Assembly: GCF_900638685.1 (NCBI RefSeq)
Contig: NZ_LR134533.1
Span: 310,001-374,000 of the forward strand
Origin: Neisseria weaveri
Lineage (GTDB): Bacteria > Pseudomonadota > Gammaproteobacteria > Burkholderiales > Neisseriaceae
Length of the DNA: 64,000 nucleotides
Direction of reading: 5' to 3'
The notes beneath the pieces were generated by a model. That model had not been told where the DNA came from, searched no databases, and saw nothing but the letters and a program-made list of their open reading frames with translations. Position numbers and translations under genes: made by a program. Shown here in pieces: positions 57,563 to 64,000 of this stretch (within the stretch, counting starts at the first letter, position 1; every line of letters begins with the position of its first letter).

Positions 57563-57598
57563 TATAATCATAGGGATTTTTGTTTGTCGGCAACCGAC
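57563..57598 (+). promoter_or_regulatory. Probable eno promoter -10 and leader hairpin
   Basis: A perfect TATAAT (57563-57568) without a convincing -35, followed by the small hairpin GTCGG-CAA-CCGAC (57586-57598) in the leader. The rest of 57298-57651 shows nothing recognisable. Confidence 0.4.
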
Positions 57599-57651
57599 TT
57601 TTGCGGAAACTGCCTACAACCCGAAACTTTCATTATATTAGGAGCGTTTAG

Positions 57652-58938
<1,287 letters not shown>

Positions 58939-58947
58939 GGCATCATC

Positions 58948-59223
58948 ATGAAGTGGGTTACCCTGGTTTTAACTTTCTTTCTTGCCCTGTTCCAATACAA
59001 CCTTTGGCTCTCCAAAGGCGGTTGGTACGATATGTGGGAATTGCAAAGCCAAGCCAAAGAACAGGAAGAAAAAAACCGGGCACTCACTTTGCGCAATGAA
59101 ACACTGGCAGCCGAAATACACGACCTTACCCACGGTCAGGAAGCCATTGCCGAGATTGCACGGGTAGACTTGGGTTACATCCAATCCGGCGAAACTTATT
59201 ACCGTTTGGTACGTAAACAATAA
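58948..59223 (+). CDS. ftsB: Cell-division protein FtsB
   Basis: A 91-residue bitopic protein of the FtsQLB divisome complex. One N-terminal helix (WVTLVLTFFLALFQYNLWL), the glycine turn SKGGWYDMWELQSQ, a coiled coil (about 28-62) and the conserved end ARVDLGYIQSGETYYRLV. The eno-ftsB pairing is widespread in beta- and gamma-proteobacteria and the tight spacing suggests joint transcription. Confidence 0.93.
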   Translation: MKWVTLVLTFFLALFQYNLWLSKGGWYDMWELQSQAKEQEEKNRALTLRNETLAAEIHDLTHGQEAIAEIARVDLGYIQSGETYYRLVRKQ

Positions 59224-59239
59224 TACCCTTTCCCAAAAC

Positions 59240-59268
59240 AAGGCCGTCTGAAAATTCAGACGGCCTTT
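59240..59268. terminator. Uptake-sequence terminator of eno-ftsB
   Basis: AAGGCCGTCTGAA pair with two-base centre and T-rich tail. Confidence 0.8.
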
Positions 59269-59342
59269 CTCTTTATGATGAAGTTGTTTTTGTCAGCCTT
59301 AAGTCGGATAACCCTACCCGACACCTTAACCTGTCATTAAAA

Positions 59343-59368
59343 AGGCCGTCTGAATTTTCAGACGGCCT
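59343..59368. repeat. Free-standing uptake-sequence dyad
   Basis: Second AG-DUS dyad in the ftsB-proS gap, not close to any stop codon; likely an uptake signal only. Confidence 0.6.
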
Positions 59369-59460
59369 GTGGTTTTGTTTTTCAAGGCGGAAGCGGTTTA
59401 TAAAGGCGGTATGTTTGCCGTGCCGCTGTATTTTGCCGGATTCGGGAATCTATGCAATAA

Positions 59461-59549
59461 GTAGGGCGGGCATCCTTGCCCGCCGATATGCCAAACGGTA
59501 ACTGTGTTGGATACGGGACGATGGCGGGCAGCAGGGATGCCCGCCCTAC
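59461..59549. repeat. Imperfect inverted repeat ending in GTAGGGCGGG
   Basis: Starts GTAGGGCGGGCATCC and ends with its exact complement GGATGCCCGCCCTAC; internal arms TTGCCCGCC and GGCGGGCAGCA also pair. The 38-base centre is unpaired. It looks like a small non-coding repeat element (REP- or MITE-like); no gene is in this stretch. Confidence 0.6.
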
Positions 59550-59565
59550 CGGGTTTACTGTTCAA

Positions 59566-59591
59566 AGGCCGTCTGAATTTTCAGACGGCCT
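59566..59591. terminator. Uptake-sequence terminator of proS
   Basis: AG-DUS dyad with four-base centre, 24 bases beyond the proS stop on the minus strand. Confidence 0.75.
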
Positions 59592-59614
59592 CATTTAACA
59601 TCACTCAATCAGTT

Positions 59615-61327
59615 TTATTTACCCAAAGCACTCAACACGTTGCCAACCACTTCATCAACAGCCACGCTTTGCGCTTCGTTGTCGGTACGCTTGGCGTATT
59701 CGACGTTGCCTTCTTTCAGAGCGCGGTCGCCGATGACGATGCGGTGCGGAATGCCCAAAAGCTCGGAATCGTTCAGCAACACGCCGGCGCGTTCGTCGCG
59801 GTCGTCGAGCAGTACATCCGCGCCTTTTGCCTGCAATTCGGCGTAGAGTTTGTCGGCTGCTTCGCGCACGGTGTCGGATTTTTTGTAGTTCATCGGCACA
59901 ATCACCACTTCAAACGGCGCCATTGCATCTGTCCAGATGATGCCACGTTCGTCGTTGTTTTGTTCGATGGCGGCGGCCACGATGCGGCTGATGCCGATGC
60001 CGTAGCAGCCCATTTCCATGATTTGCGCTTTGCCGTTGTTGTCCAAGAAGCTGGCATTTAAGGCTTTCGAGTATTTGTCGCGCAGTTGGAACACATGGCC
60101 GACTTCGATGCCGCGCGCCAATTTCAGACGGCCTTTACCGTCGGGGCTGGGGTCGCCTGCGATGACGTTGCGTAAATCGACAAACTCAGGCTCGGGGCAA
60201 TCGCGACCGAAGTTGAAGCCGGTGTAGTGGTGGTCGTCTTCGTTGGCACCGATCACGGTGTCGGCCAGTTTTTCAACGGCGAAATCGGCATACACTTTGC
60301 CTGTGAAGCCGACGGGGCCGAGTGAGCCGCCGCCGGCGCCGAAGGCCGTCTGAATGGCGGCCGGGGTAGCCATGGCCAAAGGTGATTTTACGCCGGCGAG
60401 TTTTTCGGCTTTGATGTCGTTGAATTCGTGATCGCCGCGCAACAGCAGCAACACCAATTCGCCTTCTTCTTCGCCTTCCACCACGATGGATTTGAGCGTT
60501 TTTTCAATCGGCACATTCAAAAATGCCACCAAGTCGGCAATGGTTTTCACATTGGGCGTGTGGACTTTGGTTAAGGTCGCAGTAGCGGCGGCACGTTCGC
60601 CTGGTTGCGGCAGGGTCGGTGCCAGCTCGACGTTGGCGGCGAAATCGGATTCGTCGCTGTATGCAATCACGTCTTCGCCGCTTTCGGCCAACACTTGGAA
60701 TTCATGCGAACCGGTGCCGCCGATGCTGCCGGTGTCGGCGGCGACGGGGCGGTAGTTCAAACCCAAGCGGTTGAAAATTCGGCAATAAGCGTCGTACATG
60801 GCGTTGTAGCCTTCCACCAGCGATTCGTAATCGGTGTGGAAGGAATAAGCGTCTTTCATCACAAACTCGCGTGCGCGCATTACGCCGAAGCGGGGGCGGA
60901 CTTCGTCGCGGAATTTGGTTTGGATGTGGTAGAAGTTTTTCGGCAGCTGTTTATAGCTGGTGATTTCTTTGCGCACGATGTCGGTAATCACTTCTTCGCA
61001 GGTCGGCGCCATGCAGAAATCGCGTTCGTGGCGGTCTTTCAGGCGCAGCAGTTCTTTGCCGTAAAACTCCCAGCGGCCGCTTTCCTGCCACAGTTCGGCA
61101 GGCTGGACTACGGGCATCAGCAGCTCCACCGCACCGGCGCGGTTCATCTCTTCGCGCACGATGTTTTCCACTTTGCGCAGCACGCGCAAACCCATCGGCA
61201 TCCATGTGTACAAACCCGAAGCATTGGCTTTGATCAGGCCTGCGCGCAGCATTAATTTGTGGCTGACGAGGGAGGCTTCGGCAGGGGCTTCTTTTAAGGT
61301 GGAAATGAAAAATTGACTGGCTTTCAT
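59615..61327 (-). CDS. proS: Prolyl-tRNA synthetase
   Basis: Class II synthetase of 570 residues, the bacterial form with an editing insertion. Motif 1 lies near 60-75 ([24 protein letters not shown]), motif 2 in [26 protein letters not shown] near 138-163, GTGSHEF near 203; the editing (YbaK-like) domain spans about 230-380, motif 3 is [14 protein letters not shown] near 447 and the anticodon-binding domain closes the protein. tRNA-Pro itself lies 1.7 kb away. Two uptake words lie in the gene. Confidence 0.97.
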   Translation of the reverse strand: MKASQFFISTLKEAPAEASLVSHKLMLRAGLIKANASGLYTWMPMGLRVLRKVENIVREEMNRAGAVELLMPVVQPAELWQESGRWEFYGKELLRLKDRHERDFCMAPTCEEVITDIVRKEITSYKQLPKNFYHIQTKFRDEVRPRFGVMRAREFVMKDAYSFHTDYESLVEGYNAMYDAYCRIFNRLGLNYRPVAADTGSIGGTGSHEFQVLAESGEDVIAYSDESDFAANVELAPTLPQPGERAAATATLTKVHTPNVKTIADLVAFLNVPIEKTLKSIVVEGEEEGELVLLLLRGDHEFNDIKAEKLAGVKSPLAMATPAAIQTAFGAGGGSLGPVGFTGKVYADFAVEKLADTVIGANEDDHHYTGFNFGRDCPEPEFVDLRNVIAGDPSPDGKGRLKLARGIEVGHVFQLRDKYSKALNASFLDNNGKAQIMEMGCYGIGISRIVAAAIEQNNDERGIIWTDAMAPFEVVIVPMNYKKSDTVREAADKLYAELQAKGADVLLDDRDERAGVLLNDSELLGIPHRIVIGDRALKEGNVEYAKRTDNEAQSVAVDEVVGNVLSALGK

Positions 61328-61572
61328 GATATTGTCTTTTTAATAAAATAAGAAATCGGCAAAATATGCGTGATTGTACCGCGAAATGCCCGTGATTTGC
61401 AGCATTGAGTGTACCACTGAAAAGTTAATCGACCACTTTTTATGCAATGCCTACCCCATCTCAAGCAATACAGACAACAGCTGTAAATACAAAAAAACAG
61501 CAGCATCATAAACATGCCTGCTGGTTTCTTTTATTGCCTCTATTCCAATATTTCCAATGACTTTTCCGGGAA

Positions 61573-61727
61573 ATTTTGTTTATTTTTTAGTCACAAATAT
61601 TATGACTATTGCTTCAATTAGTTTTTTTTGAATTCCATAGACCTTATTCACAATGTTATCCACAAAAACTGTGTATGAATTCCTAAAAATAATATTGCGC
61701 CTTTCTCTACCATCGAAAAGCGCAATA
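61573..61727. other. AT-rich region with DnaA-box-like sites and an 8-base hairpin
   Basis: The 520-base gap between proS and the DUF1841 gene has no gene I can support. It contains TTATTCACA (61644-61652) and TTATCCACA (61656-61664), both exact to TTATNCACA, a reverse near-match TGTGTATGA (61670-61678), a forward near-match TTAGTCACA just upstream, a T-rich tract, and the stem TATTGCGC / GCGCAATA (61693-61727). Confidence 0.45.
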
Positions 61728-61848
61728 GAAATTATTTCAATATTATGAAGCAGCTTGCAGTTTGTTTAACCCAATATCAGCAAAAACGGCTAATTTACTT
61801 TGATATAGGCCGTCTGAAAACCCCAAAACCTAATCAACACAGCCCGAT

Positions 61849-62358
61849 TTACGATTCACGTCGCTCACTAATCTTATCCGACACTTCCACTTCATGCGGA
61901 TTGATCCTGGCATTATCCTCCTGCCCCAAACCTATCAGCCTGCGCAAACTGGTCATATAAGCATTTACATCCAAACCTTTTCCATAACGCTGTGCCGACC
62001 AAATCGTTTCTGCCAACGCTTCCATCATGTCGTGCTCCGCCCTAACCCAATCACCGTTATATTTACCGCATAGCGTTTCATGAATAAATCGAATGCCCGG
62101 AGGCTGATCTATCGCCACCTGTTCTTGTATCGACAAATGCAGCGACATATGCAGGAAAGGATTGCTCTCCCCATCTTCAGGAGTCCAATTCTTATCTAAA
62201 TAATCTTCAATATTGGCCAAATAACGCTCATATTCAGGATGAGCTTCTATAATTCTTAACGCCTTTTGCTGTAAAGCATCAAGCTGCAAAGGCAACAACC
62301 TGTTCTGCCAAACATATGCAAAAAAACGCCGTACATCATGCGTATTTACATCATACAT
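61849..62358 (-). CDS. DUF1841 family protein
   Basis: A 169-residue soluble protein of unknown function. The family pattern is plain: RRFFAYVWQNRLLPLQLDALQQKALRIIEAHPEY, NPFLHMSLHLSIQEQVAIDQPPGIR and the helix AEHDMMEALAETIWSAQRYG. DUF1841 occurs mostly in beta- and gamma-proteobacteria. The C-terminal 30 residues are charged and probably flexible. It stands alone. Confidence 0.85.
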   Translation of the reverse strand: MYDVNTHDVRRFFAYVWQNRLLPLQLDALQQKALRIIEAHPEYERYLANIEDYLDKNWTPEDGESNPFLHMSLHLSIQEQVAIDQPPGIRFIHETLCGKYNGDWVRAEHDMMEALAETIWSAQRYGKGLDVNAYMTSLRRLIGLGQEDNARINPHEVEVSDKISERRES

Positions 62359-62441
62359 AATCTAAAATCCACCTAATTTTGCTACCAAGCATTATCCCAA
62401 AGGCCGTCTGAAAAATCAAAAGCCCCGCCTTACTTAATAAA

Positions 62442-62471
62442 CTGGCAATTTACTATCAATACACGTATAAT
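62442..62471 (+). promoter_or_regulatory. Promoter of ssrA
   Basis: CTGGCA, an 18-base spacer and a perfect TATAAT (62466-62471), 15 bases before the mature 5' end. Confidence 0.55.
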
Positions 62472-62486
62472 CAAAAATTCCTATCT

Positions 62487-62848
62487 GGGGGCGATCTTGG
62501 TTTCGACGGGGGTTGCGAAGCAGATGCGGGCATACCGGGGTCTCAGATTCCCGTAAAACACTGAACGAAAATAGTCGCAAACGACGAAACTTACGCTTTA
62601 GCCGCTTAAGGCTAGCCGTTGCAACAGTTGGTCAATGGGCTGTGTAGCGCAAGCTACGGCAACGTCATTTTACATTGACTGGTTTTCTGTCGGGTTACTT
62701 GGCAGGAAATAAGATTTAAGGTGACTGGTTTCCAAACAGCCTGTCTGTCGGCGGAATGGGAACGAGATTCTAAGTAGGCAAGACTAAGTATGTAGAACGC
62801 TTTGTAGAGGACTTTCGGACGGGGGTTCAATTCCCCCCGCCTCCACCA
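62487..62848 (+). ncRNA. ssrA: Transfer-messenger RNA (tmRNA)
   Basis: About 362 bases. The ends pair as a tRNA-like acceptor (GGGGGCG with CGCCTCC, then ACCA), and the T-arm GGGGGTTCAATTCCCCC is intact. The tag frame at 62577-62609 reads ANDETYALAA then TAA, the usual neisserial tag. tmRNA with SmpB rescues stalled ribosomes and marks the unfinished protein for proteolysis. The resume codon is GCA at 62577. CCA is encoded. Confidence 0.97.
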
Positions 62849-62997
62849 AATTTATCTTTTTGAAAAATCTAATATATCTAATTCATTTCTTAAAAAATCA
62901 TGTAAATAGACTTCTAAATCTGACTTTGCTCTAAATAATTTCATATTTATAAATCAATATCTTATTTTAACAGAGTAAGCTAAACAACATACAATAC

Positions 62998-63026
62998 TTG
63001 TCAATCTTACTCAGTAAGTCTATAAT
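62998..63026 (+). promoter_or_regulatory. Promoter of tRNA-Pro
   Basis: TTGTCA (62998-63003), a 17-base spacer holding CTTAC-TCA-GTAAG, and TATAAT (63021-63026), 18 bases before the tRNA. Near consensus. Confidence 0.75.
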
Positions 63027-63044
63027 TATTTTTCTAAATTCAGT

Positions 63045-63121
63045 CGGAGTGTGGCGCAGTCTGGTAGCGCACTTGCATGGGGTGCAAGGGGTCGAAGGTT
63101 CGAATCCTTTCACTCCGACCA
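63045..63121 (+). tRNA. proL: tRNA-Pro (anticodon GGG)
   Basis: A 77-base cloverleaf: acceptor CGGAGTG / CACTCCG, D-arm GCGC...GCGC, anticodon stem CTTGC / GCAAG around ATGGGGT (anticodon GGG), T-arm GAAGG-TTCGAAT-CCTTT, encoded CCA. Reads codons CCC and CCU. Followed by a hairpin of AAGAGTTGGTAAA type and T run (63130-63165). Confidence 0.96.
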
Positions 63122-63128
63122 AAAAATT

Positions 63129-63166
63129 CCAAGAGTTGGTAAAATATTTACCAACTCTTTTTTATT
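63129..63166 (+). terminator. Terminator of tRNA-Pro
   Basis: AAGAGTTGGTAAA / TTTACCAACTCTT stem with a five-base loop, then TTTTATTT. Confidence 0.85.
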
Positions 63167-63217
63167 TACCTTAATACCAGATGTCTAATTGCCTTAATTT
63201 AGAAAAGACATATTAAG

Positions 63218-63973
63218 TTATATCTCTAATAAAACTTTTCCTAATTCGTATGGAATGTATCTTAATATGGATTGTTTCATATATTGAGGGATTCCATAGT
63301 AGGCTTCTGCGATACTACCGGTAATAGCAGCTAGTGTATCACTATCCCCTCCCAATGAAACTGCTAAACGGATGGAATCCTCAAAATCCTTGCCTTCCAA
63401 AAAAGCAATAATAGCTTCAGGCACCGTTTCCATACAGCTTTCATTAAACTGGTAGCCAGGGCGAATCATATCGCAAGTTCTGTCTAAATTGTACTGAAAC
63501 TTCTCTTCAATATAACGACGTATTTTTTCTTTTTCGATACCCTGTCTTGCTAGAAAAATCGCTGCGGCAGTAGCTTGAGCACCCTTAACCCCCTCCGGGT
63601 GATCATGAGTAATGTAAGCTGATTCTTCTGCTCTAAATAGAGTTTCTTCCAATGTATCAAACCGCCAGCCAACTGCCGACACACGCATAGCTGAACCATT
63701 ACCCCAACTGTTGTACGGTCTTGGCATATCGGAATGTATCCATTCAGCAAAGTTAACGCCATAACTTGCCTGAGGATAGCGGCGACACCATTTCTGCATA
63801 ATATTATTCAAATTACCGCGACAATCTCCTAAAACCCATTCTGCAACCGCAACAGTACAAACTGTATCATCCGTATAAAAAGATTCATGAGTAAATAATT
63901 CAAATTGCTTACATTTGATATTATTAAACTCAAAACGCGAACCTACTACATCACCAATGGCAGCACCTAACAT
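63218..63973 (-). CDS. ADP-ribosylglycohydrolase family protein
   Basis: A 251-residue all-helical enzyme family (DraG-like) that removes ADP-ribose from proteins or other targets using two Mg ions. The N-terminal AIGDVVGSRFEF and FTHESFYTDDTVCTVAVAEW (TDDT metal site, about 35) and the C-terminal SLGGDSDTLAAITGSIAEAYYG (GGDSDT, about 210) are both intact, so it should be active. The gene is markedly AT-rich beside most of the window and lies just beyond tRNA-Pro, suggesting import. ATTTGAAGGGGATAAAAT precedes the ATG. The partner or substrate is unknown. Confidence 0.88.
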   Translation of the reverse strand: MLGAAIGDVVGSRFEFNNIKCKQFELFTHESFYTDDTVCTVAVAEWVLGDCRGNLNNIMQKWCRRYPQASYGVNFAEWIHSDMPRPYNSWGNGSAMRVSAVGWRFDTLEETLFRAEESAYITHDHPEGVKGAQATAAAIFLARQGIEKEKIRRYIEEKFQYNLDRTCDMIRPGYQFNESCMETVPEAIIAFLEGKDFEDSIRLAVSLGGDSDTLAAITGSIAEAYYGIPQYMKQSILRYIPYELGKVLLEI

Positions 63974-64000
63974 ATTTTATCCCCTTCAAATACCATCACT

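Overview
This 64 kb window is chromosome of a Neisseria species. The clearest sign is the DNA uptake sequence of the AG dialect (AGGCCGTCTGAA), which occurs dozens of times, usually as inverted pairs behind genes where they double as terminators. Protein content agrees: a TfoX_C-TadA fusion, RibB with a degenerate GTP-cyclohydrolase-like half, a stand-alone MnmC oxidoreductase half, DUF3460, DUF1841 and a typical neisserial tmRNA with tag ANDETYALAA. The genus call is firm; the species cannot be named from the sequence.

Layout. 1-6.9 kb: end of typA, a lipoprotein, trxB, a DUF4124-like protein, an ABC-F ATPase and a BCCT choline/betaine transporter. 6.9-14.9 kb: the sulfate importer genes cysT-cysW-cysA, split by about 4.8 kb of foreign DNA holding a TonB-dependent siderophore receptor, an SbmA/BacA-like ABC protein and fragments of an HlyD-like adaptor and of a second ABC transporter. 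The cysT leader and the cysW/cysA junction are duplicated around this block, leaving a dead 5' stub of cysA and one intact cysA behind a copied leader. 15-21.4 kb: dppABCDF peptide importer. 21.8-31.4 kb: DASS anion symporter, dusC, hemF, a NupC-type transporter, bcp, a GNAT acetyltransferase, ogt, xerD, tadA and nadK. 31.5-38.9 kb: riboflavin-rich stretch (HTH-ribB, EamA transporter, DUF2185, ribH, nusB, DUF3460, O-methyltransferase, lipoprotein, purE, ribF). 39-50.8 kb: amino-acid permease, TPR/glycosyltransferase-like protein, a decayed TPR gene, recG, kbp, two TauE/SafE-type proteins, pssA, mscS, rarD and a DAHP-synthase-like protein without its catalytic motifs. 50.9-62.4 kb: asmA-like gene, mnmC, guaB, eno, ftsB, proS and DUF1841. 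62.4-64 kb: AT-rich end with ssrA, tRNA-Pro(GGG) and an ADP-ribosylglycohydrolase.

Most of the window is ordinary housekeeping. The parts that stand out are the split and duplicated cys locus, whose insert carries a TG-wadDUS-type uptake dyad foreign to this genome; an XRE-like DNA-binding domain joined in frame to RibB directly behind a perfect operator-like palindrome that precedes the promoter; a catalytically incomplete DAHP-synthase relative; a small repeat family in front of dppB, xerD and nadK; and a cluster of DnaA-box-like sites near 61.65 kb.
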